A stretch of DNA of 64,000 nt from Streptomyces sp. T12 (GTDB taxonomy: Bacteria; Actinomycetota; Actinomycetes; Streptomycetales; Streptomycetaceae): positions 2,356,001 to 2,420,000 of the forward strand of contig NZ_CP117866.1 of NCBI RefSeq assembly GCF_028736035.1, given 5' to 3'. Positions 1 through 8,791 of this stretch are shown one piece after another. A program made the position numbers and the translations under genes. The notes beneath the pieces were generated by a model. It saw nothing but the letters and a program-made list of their open reading frames with translations, was not told the DNA's origin and searched no databases. Every line of letters starts with the position of its first letter. The first letter of the stretch is position 1.

Positions 1-597
1 GTACAGGGTGTCCTGGTGGCCGAGGAACCGGCAGTGGTGGAACGCGGACCGGTCGCCCTGCACCTTGATGGCGACCGCCTGGGTGCCGGAGATCTCGGGG
101 TGATCGGCGCGCAGCCAGTCGTTGGCGAAGGTGATGTGGCGGGCCGTGAATCCCGCGGCCTGCACGGTGGTGGTGGCGGATCCGGTGGTGCCGTAGGTTC
201 CGCCGCCCGGCTTGGGGGTACCGGCGGCGTTGTCGTAGACGATGACGACGTCACGCGGGTCGTCGCCGGCGCCGAGCCAGGTCATCTCCGTGCGGGTCAC
301 GTCGACGGCGACGGTCTCCCGGTACGTCCCCGGGGCGATGACCAGCGTCCAGCCGCTGCCGGTCGTGGCGGTCACGGCGGCTCGGACGGAGGTGAAGTCG
401 CCCTGGCCGGACGCGTCGACGTACAGGGTCTGTGCGGTCAGGCGGGCGGCCGGTGAACCGTACCGGCCGAAGGGGTGCGGTCGGGCGCCGACGGCTCGGG
501 CGGGGACCGACGCGAGCGCGAGGGCGGTGCCGGCTCCGGCGCTCGCCAGCAGGAACCCCCGTCTGGACAGGGGGAGTTGGCGGTGGGGCGAGGGCAT
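1..597 (-). CDS. Pectinesterase (CE8), 3' end beyond window
   Basis: Pectin methylesterase that would remove methyl esters from homogalacturonan outside the cell. The N-terminus has a twin-arginine export signal (SRRGF followed by a hydrophobic Ala/Leu stretch). The mature part has the CE8 entry motif YVDASGQGDFTSV and, at the window edge, GHQDTLY, part of the pectinesterase active-site region. The ATG at 597 follows an AAGGAG ribosome site. Only 199 codons are present, so the catalytic aspartates lie outside. It is 111 bp downstream of a pectate lyase on the same strand and is the most distal visible gene of the pectin locus. Confidence 0.9.
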   Translation of the reverse strand, partial: MPSPHRQLPLSRRGFLLASAGAGTALALASVPARAVGARPHPFGRYGSPAARLTAQTLYVDASGQGDFTSVRAAVTATTGSGWTLVIAPGTYRETVAVDVTRTEMTWLGAGDDPRDVVIVYDNAAGTPKPGGGTYGTTGSATTTVQAAGFTARHITFANDWLRADHPEISGTQAVAIKVQGDRSAFHHCRFLGHQDTLY

Positions 598-708
598 GCG
601 GGTGCTCCTTCGCGGTGCGGCTCTTCGGGGATGTTGCGGGGGACTACCTCGCCGTGGGGGGTGGTGGGGCCGGGGCGGCGTGCCCCGGCCCGGTGCGGGT
701 GGGCCGGG

Positions 709-2022
709 TCAGCGCAGGTGGCCGGCGCCCGCGCAGTGGTTGAGGATCCCCGGCAGCGCCTTGGGGTTGTCGACCTTCGTGCGCAGGGTCGGCTTCCACC
801 CGGCGCCGGACTGGAGGGTCTCCGCGGGGATCTCGGCGTTGTGGACCGCGATGAGATCCGTCAGTTTGCCGTTGACGTAGTTGTTCTCGGCGGTCAGCGG
901 CGACTCCTTCCACTTCTTCAGCACCTTGCCGACGCTCGCGCCGGCCGGCAGCGTGATGGCGTTGTCGCTGGCGTAGAGCTGCGAGGAGATGCCGATACCG
1001 AAGATGTAGTAGTCGTCCTTCTGCTCCTCGGTCACCACGTAGTGGTTGTTGTAGACGTCGACCTGTCCGAACCGCACCCGCGGGGACCGCTGGAGGATCC
1101 CGTCGAAGCGGTTGTGGTGCATGGTGACCTTGAGCTTGCCGGAGTCGATGGCGGCGAGGCCGTCGCCGTTGCCGATCAGCATGTTCTTGTCGTGGTCCTG
1201 GAAGCGGTTCCAGGACACGGTCACGTAGTTGGAGCCGCGCACGATGTCCGTCAGCCCGTCGTGCTGCTGGAAGACCTTGCCGAAGTAGACCGGCCGCTCG
1301 CTGTCGGGGTAGCGCCCGTCGGTGAACGTGTTGTGGTCGAGCCACACGTGGTCGGTGCCGTAGACGACCACGGCGTCGTACTCGGAGTTCCAGGCACCGG
1401 TGGCGTTGTCGTCGGTCGGGTCCCACTTCGGGAAGCAGTCGAGCGGGGCCTCGATGGTGAGGTTGCGCAGGATGACGTTCGAGACGCCCTTGATCTGGAG
1501 GCTGCCGCCGAGGATGCCGGAGTTCTTGCCGACGCCGACGATGGTGGTGTTGCTGGGGATGTTGGCCTTGATCTCCGTGTCCTGCTTGGCGGCGGAGGCG
1601 ACCCGCGCGTCCTCCTGCGGACCCATGGCGACCTTGTCGTTGCCGTAGACGGCCGGGTCGTAGTCCTTGAGGTACTGCTGGAGGTCGTACCCGTCGGTGA
1701 CGAAGGCCTCGCAGCCCTGGGAGACGGCGTCGATCATGCCCTTGACCTGGATGATCTTCGGCGCGTCGCCCCCGTCCTTGAGCGCGGCCTTGAACTCGGC
1801 CCAGGTGGTGACGGTGTAGACGTGCTCGGCATCGGCGGCCGACCCCCCGGTCGTACCGGCACCTTCCGAGCCCCAGCCGTCGCCCGCGCCGAGGACCTGG
1901 CGGCCGAGGTCACGGGGGCCCGCCTGGGCACTGGTGCCGGTGAGACCGAGGACGAGCGCGGTGCAGCCGATCAGCACAGCTGCCTTCGTCGTGGCATGCC
2001 CATGCCATACCTGTGGGTTCAT
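709..2022 (-). CDS. Secreted pectate lyase, PL1 family
   Basis: A 437-aa beta-elimination enzyme acting on de-esterified pectin. After a Sec signal ending near TSAQA come the PL1 landmarks: WLDHNTFTDGRYPD (calcium-site region), VSWNRFQDHDKNMLIGNGD, and RSPRVRFGQVDVYNNHY, which carries the catalytic arginine segment. The mature N-terminus has the GWGSEGAGTTGG motif typical of this bacterial subgroup. The open frame extends to 2448, but the ATG at 2022 gives a proper signal peptide and clears the upstream esterase gene, which ends 31 bp away. Probably co-transcribed with the esterase at 2054-2854 and the pectinesterase at 1-597. Confidence 0.93.
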   Translation of the reverse strand: MNPQVWHGHATTKAAVLIGCTALVLGLTGTSAQAGPRDLGRQVLGAGDGWGSEGAGTTGGSAADAEHVYTVTTWAEFKAALKDGGDAPKIIQVKGMIDAVSQGCEAFVTDGYDLQQYLKDYDPAVYGNDKVAMGPQEDARVASAAKQDTEIKANIPSNTTIVGVGKNSGILGGSLQIKGVSNVILRNLTIEAPLDCFPKWDPTDDNATGAWNSEYDAVVVYGTDHVWLDHNTFTDGRYPDSERPVYFGKVFQQHDGLTDIVRGSNYVTVSWNRFQDHDKNMLIGNGDGLAAIDSGKLKVTMHHNRFDGILQRSPRVRFGQVDVYNNHYVVTEEQKDDYYIFGIGISSQLYASDNAITLPAGASVGKVLKKWKESPLTAENNYVNGKLTDLIAVHNAEIPAETLQSGAGWKPTLRTKVDNPKALPGILNHCAGAGHLR

Positions 2023-2053
2023 TGTGCGGCTCTCTCTTCTGCGGTCGGGGTGG

Positions 2054-2854
2054 TTACGCGGCGGCCTGCGGCCAGGTGACCCAGGACTCCGGGATCTCCT
2101 CGTCGAGCCGGCGCACGTCCTGCGGGGCCAGCACGCGGGTGCGCAGCAGTTCCCGCGCCACGAGACGCGCCACGGCGATGGCGCCGGGCGGATTGAAGTG
2201 CGTGTTGTCCTGCTCGGTGGCGGTCCAGTTGAAGTGCGTCTTGGTCCCTTCGACCCCGAGCTGCTGCCACAGCGCGAGGGACAGGGCCTGGATGTCGAGC
2301 AACGTGACGCGCTCCTCCTGAGCGAGCGCACGCATCGCTGCCGGATAGTCGCCGTGGGTCGGCAGGGCCTTGCCGCCGGCGTCGAACTTCCGGCGTTCGA
2401 CGGCGGTGGCGAGGACGGGCCGGGCACCCCGGGCGCGGGCGCCGTCAATGTAGAGGCGCAGGTAGTCCTGGTACGTCGTCCAGGGCTCGGTGTACCGGGT
2501 GGGGTCGGTGGCCTTCTCGTCGTTGTGGGCGAACTGGATGAGAAGGAAGTCGCCCGGCCGGATGGCCCCGAGGATGACGTCGAGCCGGCCTTCGTCGACG
2601 AAGCTCTTCGAACTGCGCCCGTTCACCGCGTGGTTGGAAACGGTCCGGTCCTTGTGCAGAAAGAAGGGGAGCGCCATGCCCCACCCGGTCTCGGGGGCGG
2701 CGTCGGCGTATTTCTGGGCAGCGGTGGAATCACCGGCGATGTAGAGGGTGCGAGTGCGGCGGCCGGAGCCGGCGTGAGCGGTACCGGTGGCCGCGAGAGC
2801 GAGCGGGACGGCGGCCATGGCCGCCAGGCTTACCTGTCTGCGGGTGAGCGACAC
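2054..2854 (-). CDS. Rhamnogalacturonan acetylesterase-like SGNH hydrolase (CE12)
   Basis: A 266-aa secreted esterase expected to deacetylate rhamnogalacturonan or related pectin side structures. It has an N-terminal signal (hydrophobic core, then TAHAG). SGNH blocks are clear: AGDSTAAQ (nucleophile Ser), NHAVNGRSSKSF (block II Gly), IQFAHNDEK (block III Asn) and DNTHFNPPGA (catalytic Asp/His). The length matches CE12 enzymes. It lies between the solute-binding protein and a pectate lyase on the same strand. The 153-bp gap upstream carries a dispersed Streptomyces-type repeat rather than an obvious promoter. Confidence 0.9.
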   Translation of the reverse strand: MSLTRRQVSLAAMAAVPLALAATGTAHAGSGRRTRTLYIAGDSTAAQKYADAAPETGWGMALPFFLHKDRTVSNHAVNGRSSKSFVDEGRLDVILGAIRPGDFLLIQFAHNDEKATDPTRYTEPWTTYQDYLRLYIDGARARGARPVLATAVERRKFDAGGKALPTHGDYPAAMRALAQEERVTLLDIQALSLALWQQLGVEGTKTHFNWTATEQDNTHFNPPGAIAVARLVARELLRTRVLAPQDVRRLDEEIPESWVTWPQAAA

Positions 2855-2931
2855 GGGGAAGTGCCTTTCTCAACAGGGCTGATGGGTGAGTCGTTCAGGG
2901 GTGCCTTCAAACGTGGGGGGGGGATTGCGAC

Positions 2932-2998
2932 GCCCCAGGGGCGCGGGGAACTGCGCGACCAGCCACACACAACCCGCAGCCGGCCGCGCACAGGACCA
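2932..2998. repeat. Dispersed GC-rich intergenic repeat, copy 1
   Basis: Non-coding element between the binding-protein gene and the CE12 esterase. It shares the blocks AGGGGCGCGGG, GCGCGACCAGCCA and a C-rich tail ending ACCCGCA with a second copy at 45035-45114. I recall such elements as common between Streptomyces genes, but only the two copies here are seen directly. Confidence 0.55.
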
Positions 2999-3007
2999 CC
3001 CGAGCTC

Positions 3008-4351
3008 TTAGCCGTTCCTTTCCTTCCACTCGGTCTGAGCCTCATTGAGCTGGTCGGCCATCGTGTCCAGGAACTCCTTGGCGCTCATGTCCCCGTTGAG
3101 CACCTTCTGGAAGTTCGGCTCGTTGTCGGCCTTGGAGATGGAGTTCCAGTCGGGCAGGTAGTACGGCAGCTGCACGATCGTGGTCGACCCGTCGTTCAGG
3201 GCCTGCGCCGCGAGCTTGGTCGGCTCGGCCTTGGAGATCCAGGCGTCCTTAGCGGCCTCCGTGTTGGACGGGATGGCGCCGGCCGATTCGTTCCACTTGG
3301 AGTTCGACTCGTGCGAGGCGGCGAACTCGATGAACTTCCAGGCGGCTTCCTTGTTCTTGGAGCTCTTGAACAGGCCGAGACCGTCGACCGGGTTGGAGAC
3401 CTGGACCCGCTTGCCGTCCGGACCCGTGGGCTGCGGGATACCGCGGAAATTCTCGACCCCGAGCGCCTTGACGTGGTCCTGGTAGGAGCCGAGGTTGTGG
3501 TTCAGCATCCCGATGGTGCCGGAGTCCCACTGGGCGACCATCTTGGTGAAGTCGTTGTTCAGGTCGGCGGCCGGGGTGACCTTCTTGTAGAGGGCCGCGT
3601 ACTTCTCCAGCGCCTCGACGTTCTTCGGGTCGTTGACGGTCGTCTTCTCACCGCCGGCGTCCCAGAAGGACGTGATGCCGGACTGTCCGTACATGGCGTC
3701 CAGCGCCTGGGCGATGGAGCCGGCGCCGCCGCGGATGGTGTAACCGAACTCGTTCTTCTTGGCGTCGGTGAGCTTCTCCGCGGCCTCGTAGAACTTGTCC
3801 CAGGTCGCGGGCTCGTCCAGACCCGCCTTCTTGAACAGGTCGGTGCGGTAGTACAGGACACCGTTGTTCGCGGAGGTCGGAGCCGAGTACAGCTTGTCGT
3901 CACCGCCGCCCGCGGCCTTCATCGACGTCAGCATGTCCTCGTTGAGCTTGCCGTTCAGCGAGGACTTGGCGAGCCGGTCGTCCAGCGGCTCCAGCGCGCT
4001 CTGCGCGACGAACCCGGCGAGCATCGCCGCGCCGACGCCGCCGACGTCCGGCAGGCCGCCGCCCTGGATGGCGGTGTCCACCTTGGACTGGTAGTCGGTC
4101 GACGGGATCCCGACGTACTCGACCTTGATGTCCGGGTTCGCCTTCTGGAAGTCGGCGATGACCTCCTTCCAGATGTCGGTGCGGACACCGCCGTTGTTGT
4201 CCCAGAAGACGATCTCTCCCGTGCCGCTGCCCTCGTCGCCCGAGTCGCCGCTCGTGCCGCTGTCACCACAGGCGGTGGCGGTCAGGGCGAGGACGGAACC
4301 CAGAGCGACGGCCACGGCGGCGCGCCTGCTTCTGTGGATGCTGATCTTCAT
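3008..4351 (-). CDS. Sugar ABC transporter substrate-binding lipoprotein
   Basis: A 447-aa family-1 extracellular solute-binding protein. It starts with a basic n-region and hydrophobic core ending in a lipobox (ATAC, then a Gly/Ser/Asp-rich linker), so it is membrane-anchored. The EIVFWDNNGG opening, the long alternating body and the ESAGAIPSN region are typical of oligosaccharide binders. The two matching permeases lie about 7 kb away (11622-13450) in the same orientation, with degradative genes between. No ATPase gene is present, which is usual in Streptomyces, where MsiK-type ATPases are shared. Likely ligand: pectin-derived oligosaccharide (inferred from context). Confidence 0.88.
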   Translation of the reverse strand: MKISIHRSRRAAVAVALGSVLALTATACGDSGTSGDSGDEGSGTGEIVFWDNNGGVRTDIWKEVIADFQKANPDIKVEYVGIPSTDYQSKVDTAIQGGGLPDVGGVGAAMLAGFVAQSALEPLDDRLAKSSLNGKLNEDMLTSMKAAGGGDDKLYSAPTSANNGVLYYRTDLFKKAGLDEPATWDKFYEAAEKLTDAKKNEFGYTIRGGAGSIAQALDAMYGQSGITSFWDAGGEKTTVNDPKNVEALEKYAALYKKVTPAADLNNDFTKMVAQWDSGTIGMLNHNLGSYQDHVKALGVENFRGIPQPTGPDGKRVQVSNPVDGLGLFKSSKNKEAAWKFIEFAASHESNSKWNESAGAIPSNTEAAKDAWISKAEPTKLAAQALNDGSTTIVQLPYYLPDWNSISKADNEPNFQKVLNGDMSAKEFLDTMADQLNEAQTEWKERNG

Positions 4352-4402
4352 TGCTCGGCTCTCTTCTTCTGGATCCAGCGGAGATATGCAGTTGTGGGGG
4401 TC

Positions 4403-6412
4403 TCAGTGGCGCGCGTACGGCGCCCAGCCGTCCGTGCCCCGGAGGTAGTGCGCGATGGTGTGCCTGCTCGCGTCGGCGGCGCTCATCTGCGGCCGGTCCG
4501 CGGTCACCTCGGATCCCGGGCCGAAGTTCCGGTACTCCGCGAACCGCGCGTCCTTCCACGAGAACCCGCTCATGTCGGTCCAGGGGGAGGACTTGATCGC
4601 GGCGGGCAACCAGGTGTCGCGGATCAGCACCTGTGCGACGGCGTTCGGCTCCCCGCCCGGATGCCACGGCCGCCCCAGGTGGAAGCTCCCGGGCGGTGCG
4701 TCGCTCACGATCTGCGAGTCGGTGATCAGGAACCCGTACGGGTTGCCGGTCCAGGTCGAAGCGGCCGTGATGTACCCGTTGTTGGTGTCCGAGCCCCGGC
4801 TCAGCGCGCGGATGACGGACCGCTCAATGACGGTGGTCGCCCGCCCGTACACGAAGTCGACGTCGCCCTCGATGTAGGAGTCGCGGATGTAGACCCGGTT
4901 GATCACGTCCAGCTTGGGGCTGTCGGTCATGAGGGTGTCCTGGTTGCCCAGGAAGGAGGTGTTCTCGAAGACGATCCGGTCCCCGGTCGTCTTCATCGCC
5001 AGCGCCTGCTCGCCCTTCAGCTCGACCGCGGCCTCGTCGAAGTCGTTGTTGAAGGTGAGGTTGCGGACGGTGACGTCGTGCGCGGCGATCCTGACGGTGG
5101 CGCTCCCCGTCGACCCTCCGTACTCGGCGGGCGTGTCGTAGACGATCACAGTGTCGGACCGGTCGCGCCCGGTTCCCTTGAGCACGATGTTCGGCTTGGC
5201 CGCGGGGATGAACACCTTCTCGCGATACGTCCCCGGCGCCACCGCGATGGTGACCGGCACGGCGTTGCCGTCGGGCACGGCGTCCACGGCGGCCTGCACG
5301 CTCGGGTAGTCGGCCGGGACGTGCAGGGTCGTGCCGATCCGCTGCTGCGGTCCGGAGAACCTCTTCACCAACGCCGGTACGGCGGCGGCCGGATCGAGCC
5401 GGTAGTCGTAGAACTCCCGCGGATCGAAGGCCGTCCCCCACGCGTCCTGACGTCCGCTGACGTTCTTCAGGATCGAGCCGCGCTGCACCAACTCGGCGGT
5501 GGCGTCGGCCTGGTAGGGGTGCTGGACTCCGTCGTAGTAGCTGTTCTCGATGACCATCCTGGTCCGTCCGCGCGACCAGTTCCCGTACGTCCACGTCGGG
5601 TCGCCGTCGGCCACCTGCGCCGAGAGGTAGTTGTTGTAGAGATGGGCGTAGGCGCAGTTGTCGGCGGACGGGTTGCGTTGCTTGGTTCCCGTGAACCAGT
5701 TGTGGTCGATCGTGATCTCCGTCTGGACGTTGGTGGTCCAGCCGATCCCGAACGCCTTGTTGTGGCTGGTGAACTGGTTGGAGGAGACGGTGATGTACCG
5801 GCTGTCCTTGCGGATGTCGAGCAGTCCGTCGCCCATGTGCGTGAGGCGGTTGTGGTCGATCCAGACGTGGTCGACGGTGTCCATCTGGATGGCGTCGAAG
5901 TCGGTCGTCTTGCCGTCCCAGTCGCCCTCGACATAGGAGTCGCGGATCGTCAGGTTGCGGATGATGACGTTGCTCGTGCCGGGGTTGAGGTGCAGCTCGC
6001 CGTGGACGATCTCGCCGGTGTCGCCGACGCCGACGAGGGTCTTGTTCGAGGTCACGACGATGTCCGAGCCGAAGGGCGCGACGGCGATCGCCCCCGACAC
6101 CCGGATGACGTACGGCTCTTCGGCCGCCGCGTACTTCGCGAGCGAGGCCTGGTCGGTGACGGTCACGACCTTGCCGCCCGCGCCCCCGGTGGTCCCGCCG
6201 GCCAGCGAGGCGAAGCCGTGCGGCTGATCGGTCCAGCGATCAGCGGACGTGACAGTCGGGGCGGTCGAGGCGGTCAGGGCGGTCGGAGCAGGGCTCACGG
6301 CCTGTGCCTCGCCGACCGCCCCGAGGCACAGGGCGGCCACCAGGCCGAGCACGGCGGCCACGACCCTGCCGTACCCCGGTCTCGGCAAGCGCTTGCTATG
6401 GAGGTGCGTCAT
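4403..6412 (-). CDS. Bifunctional pectate lyase (PL1)-pectinesterase (CE8) fusion
   Basis: A 669-aa secreted two-enzyme protein. After a signal peptide (to about residue 38, GEAQA) comes a PL1 lyase domain (about 60-330) with VWIDHNRLTH, YITVSSNQFTSHNKAFGIG and KQRNPSADNCAYAHLYNN. From about 345 to the end is a CE8 esterase domain with TFNNDFDEAAVELKGEQALA, GNQDTLM, the catalytic YIEGDVDFVYG and HLGRPW. Coupling demethylation and cleavage in one chain makes sense because PL1 prefers demethylated pectin. The frame stays open further upstream, but the ATG at 6412 gives the signal peptide. It begins 28 bp after the GH43 gene. Confidence 0.92.
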   Translation of the reverse strand: MTHLHSKRLPRPGYGRVVAAVLGLVAALCLGAVGEAQAVSPAPTALTASTAPTVTSADRWTDQPHGFASLAGGTTGGAGGKVVTVTDQASLAKYAAAEEPYVIRVSGAIAVAPFGSDIVVTSNKTLVGVGDTGEIVHGELHLNPGTSNVIIRNLTIRDSYVEGDWDGKTTDFDAIQMDTVDHVWIDHNRLTHMGDGLLDIRKDSRYITVSSNQFTSHNKAFGIGWTTNVQTEITIDHNWFTGTKQRNPSADNCAYAHLYNNYLSAQVADGDPTWTYGNWSRGRTRMVIENSYYDGVQHPYQADATAELVQRGSILKNVSGRQDAWGTAFDPREFYDYRLDPAAAVPALVKRFSGPQQRIGTTLHVPADYPSVQAAVDAVPDGNAVPVTIAVAPGTYREKVFIPAAKPNIVLKGTGRDRSDTVIVYDTPAEYGGSTGSATVRIAAHDVTVRNLTFNNDFDEAAVELKGEQALAMKTTGDRIVFENTSFLGNQDTLMTDSPKLDVINRVYIRDSYIEGDVDFVYGRATTVIERSVIRALSRGSDTNNGYITAASTWTGNPYGFLITDSQIVSDAPPGSFHLGRPWHPGGEPNAVAQVLIRDTWLPAAIKSSPWTDMSGFSWKDARFAEYRNFGPGSEVTADRPQMSAADASRHTIAHYLRGTDGWAPYARH
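6385..6396. promoter_or_regulatory. LacI-type palindrome inside a 5' coding region
   Basis: A perfect 12-bp palindrome GCAAGCGCTTGC with the AAGCGCTT core used by many LacI-family regulators. It lies in the first codons of the PL1-CE8 gene. It could be a roadblock-type operator or coincidence. Confidence 0.3.
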
Positions 6413-6440
6413 TGCGGCTCCCAACAGGCGTACGGGTGGG

Positions 6441-7949
6441 TTACAAGGAGGTGATCCGGAACTGCGTGAAGCTCGCCGCGCCGGCGTGTCCCGAGCCGGT
6501 GGGCGTGAGGGCGAACAGGCCGAGCAGGGCGCCGACCCAGCGCCAGGGGGTGGCCGCGAAGACCGGGCCGGACGGGCGCGGGCCCTCCCCGATGTCGTAG
6601 TGGAAGCGACAGCGCGCCCCCGCCCCGATCTCGATCCGCAGCCGCACCCGCCCCTCAGGCGCGAGCCGCGCGTGTGCGGCATCCCGTTCCTTCTCCGCGA
6701 CGGCCTCGGCGAACCGGTGCACCACGTGCACCTCTGCGTCCGTGCCCCGCTGGAGCCCGATCCAGCCGAACGCGTCCCCGAGCACCGCGAGCCCCGCCCG
6801 CGCCCCCGGCTCCTCGCTGTCCAGCCGCAGCTCGACCTCCACCGCGCACGGCGTGCCGGGCAGCCGCTGCGTGAGCACGTTCGGCAGTTTGCGCAGGTCG
6901 TGGGCGTCAGCCGAGCGGACGCAGGCCAGCTTCAGGCCGTCGCCGGAGTGCTGGGTGGCCCAGCCGTCCTGCGGAGTGGCGGTCCAGGACCACTGGCGGC
7001 CGAAGCGTCCGCCGGGGAAGTCGTCGTCGGTGGCGGGCGCGGCGGGCGGCTGCGGCGGCAGGTCGGGGGTGCGGTGTACGGCGACGGGGGCGCCGTCGTC
7101 GCCCAGCACCGGCCAGCCGTCGGTGCCCCAGCGCATCGGCTGGAGGTGGACGACCCTGCCGTACGCGCCCCGCTGCTGGAAGTGCAGGAACCAGTCCTCA
7201 CCGGAGGGGGTGCGCACCCAGCCGCCCTGGTGCGGCCCGTTGACGTCGGTGTCCTTCTGTTCGAGGACGATCTTCTCCTCGTACGGCCCGAAGAACTCGC
7301 GCGAGCGGAAGGCGCCCTGCCAGCCCGTCTCCACTCCCCCGGCGGGCGCCAGGATCCAGAACCAGCCGTCGTGCCGGTAGAGCTTCGGGCCTTCGAGGGT
7401 GAACCAGCCCGGGATCCGGTCACCGTCGACGATCAGCTTGCCCTCGTCGAGGAGCTCGGTGCCGTCTGGGTGCATACGGTGGCCGGTGACGCGGTTCTTC
7501 ACCCCCGACCGGGACTTGGCCCAGGCGTGCACGAGGTAGGCCTCGCCACGCTCGTCGTCCCACAGAGGGCAGGGGTCGATCAGGCCCTTGCCCTCCTTGA
7601 CCAGGTGCGGGCGGGTCCAAGGGCCGCGGATCTCGGGGGCGTTGACCTGGAAGATGCCCTGGTCGGGGTCGCCCCAGAAGATCCAGAAGCGGTCGTCGTG
7701 GTGCCGGAGGGAAGGGGCCCAGACTCCGCAGTCGTGCCGCGGTGCCGCGAACTCCTGCGCCGGTTCGAGGTGGTCGACGGCGTGGCCGACCAGGGTCCAG
7801 TTGACCAGGTCGCGGGAGTGCAGGAGGGGCAGGCCCGGGGCGCGGCCGAAGCTGGAGGCGGTGAGGTAGAAGTCGTCGCCGACGCGGACGACGTCCGGGT
7901 CGGACCAGTCGGCGTTCAGGACGGGGTTGCGATACACGTCGGCCGTCAC
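6441..7949 (-). CDS. Glycoside hydrolase family 43 (arabinofuranosidase/xylosidase type)
   Basis: A 502-aa five-bladed beta-propeller glycosidase with no signal peptide, so probably intracellular and acting on imported oligosaccharides. The general base Asp is in NADWSDPDVVRVGDDFYLT, the pKa-modulating Asp in KGLIDPCPLWDDE and the acid Glu in FTLEGPKLYRHDG. A C-terminal beta-sandwich (about 320-500) has the GH43_C2 look. The start is GTG at 7949 because GTGA there overlaps the stop of the DUF6807 gene and yields MTADVYRNPVL, the usual GH43 beginning. In pectin context the target is likely arabinan or arabinogalactan side-chain sugars (inference). Confidence 0.9.
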   Translation of the reverse strand: MTADVYRNPVLNADWSDPDVVRVGDDFYLTASSFGRAPGLPLLHSRDLVNWTLVGHAVDHLEPAQEFAAPRHDCGVWAPSLRHHDDRFWIFWGDPDQGIFQVNAPEIRGPWTRPHLVKEGKGLIDPCPLWDDERGEAYLVHAWAKSRSGVKNRVTGHRMHPDGTELLDEGKLIVDGDRIPGWFTLEGPKLYRHDGWFWILAPAGGVETGWQGAFRSREFFGPYEEKIVLEQKDTDVNGPHQGGWVRTPSGEDWFLHFQQRGAYGRVVHLQPMRWGTDGWPVLGDDGAPVAVHRTPDLPPQPPAAPATDDDFPGGRFGRQWSWTATPQDGWATQHSGDGLKLACVRSADAHDLRKLPNVLTQRLPGTPCAVEVELRLDSEEPGARAGLAVLGDAFGWIGLQRGTDAEVHVVHRFAEAVAEKERDAAHARLAPEGRVRLRIEIGAGARCRFHYDIGEGPRPSGPVFAATPWRWVGALLGLFALTPTGSGHAGAASFTQFRITSL

Positions 7950-8791
7950 GGGCTCACCGCCTTGCGGACCAGGGCAGCCGCTTCGAGCCGGCTGATACGG
8001 CCGTCGGCGACGACGGTGACGATCCGGCGGACGGCGGTCTCGCCGGGCGGGATCGGCAGCCGTTCCTCGGCGGCGAGGGAGGAGCCGACGCCGGGATACT
8101 CCCCGGCGCGCACGAACCACGGATCCCGGCGGGTCTGTTCGGTGGCCCCGGCGAAGACCAGGGTCCAGGTGGAGCCCGCGAGAGCCACCCAGGGGGCGCG
8201 GGTGCCGTGCACCTCTTGCTCGCCCTCGCGGTCGACGGTGAACACCTCCGGCGCCACCGCCTCCTTGCGGGCCCGCCAGAAGAAGCCGCCGTACGCCGCG
8301 CCGGGGCGGCCGTTGGTGGCGGGGCTGCCGATCGACAGCGGGCCGGAGGTGACGTTGGTCAGGGAGAAGGTGAAGTCCAACGCCCAGGCGAAAACGGTGA
8401 GTTCGGTGGTCGCGACCGTACGGCGCTCGCGCAGCAGCTCGGCCCCCGCCGCCACCCACCGCAGTTCCTCGACGAAGCCGTCGGGATCGCGCAGCTGGAA
8501 GGCGGTGTGGCGCTGGGCGCCGTGGTTGTCGAGCTCGGTCGGGCCCTGGTCGCGGACGTAGGTGCGTCCGCCCCAGAAGTTGTGCCCCTCGACGTCGGGA
8601 ACGGCGACACCGACGCCGAGGTGGTGGATGTGGTCGGCGGGGCTGAGTTCGGTGACCGCCGTGCCGGCCAGGGTGGTGACGGGGTGCAGATACGGGCGTG
8701 GGGAGAGCCGGGCCGGGAGTTCGGGCCGGGTGACGTACCGGCCGACCGGTCGGCTCGCGACGCGCAGCACCGCGGTGTCGTGGGGGGTCAT
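7946..8791 (-). CDS. DUF6807 (PmoA-like) family protein
   Basis: A 281-aa protein of the family annotated as PmoA-like or DUF6807, found in sugar-acid and polysaccharide utilisation clusters of actinomycetes. Recognisable features are SPADHIHHLGVGVAVPDVEG, the EGHNFWGGRTYV block and a central NGRPGAAYGGFFWRA segment, consistent with an all-beta fold. No signal peptide or membrane span. It is coupled on both sides: TGATG overlap with the oxidoreductase upstream and GTGA overlap with GH43 downstream. The biochemical role is unknown; a non-catalytic or sugar-modifying role beside the Gfo/Idh/MocA partner is only inference. Confidence 0.8.
   Translation of the reverse strand: MTPHDTAVLRVASRPVGRYVTRPELPARLSPRPYLHPVTTLAGTAVTELSPADHIHHLGVGVAVPDVEGHNFWGGRTYVRDQGPTELDNHGAQRHTAFQLRDPDGFVEELRWVAAGAELLRERRTVATTELTVFAWALDFTFSLTNVTSGPLSIGSPATNGRPGAAYGGFFWRARKEAVAPEVFTVDREGEQEVHGTRAPWVALAGSTWTLVFAGATEQTRRDPWFVRAGEYPGVGSSLAAEERLPIPPGETAVRRIVTVVADGRISRLEAAALVRKAVSP

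Noticed and set aside
1934..6454. 1506-codon open frame on the plus strand
   Set aside because: Runs antisense to five well-supported minus-strand genes. High-GC third-position bias creates such shadows, and its residues are Val/Gly/Arg-rich without motifs.
6249..8561. 770-codon plus-strand frame
   Set aside because: Antisense to the GH43 and DUF6807 genes, whose active-site motifs are intact.
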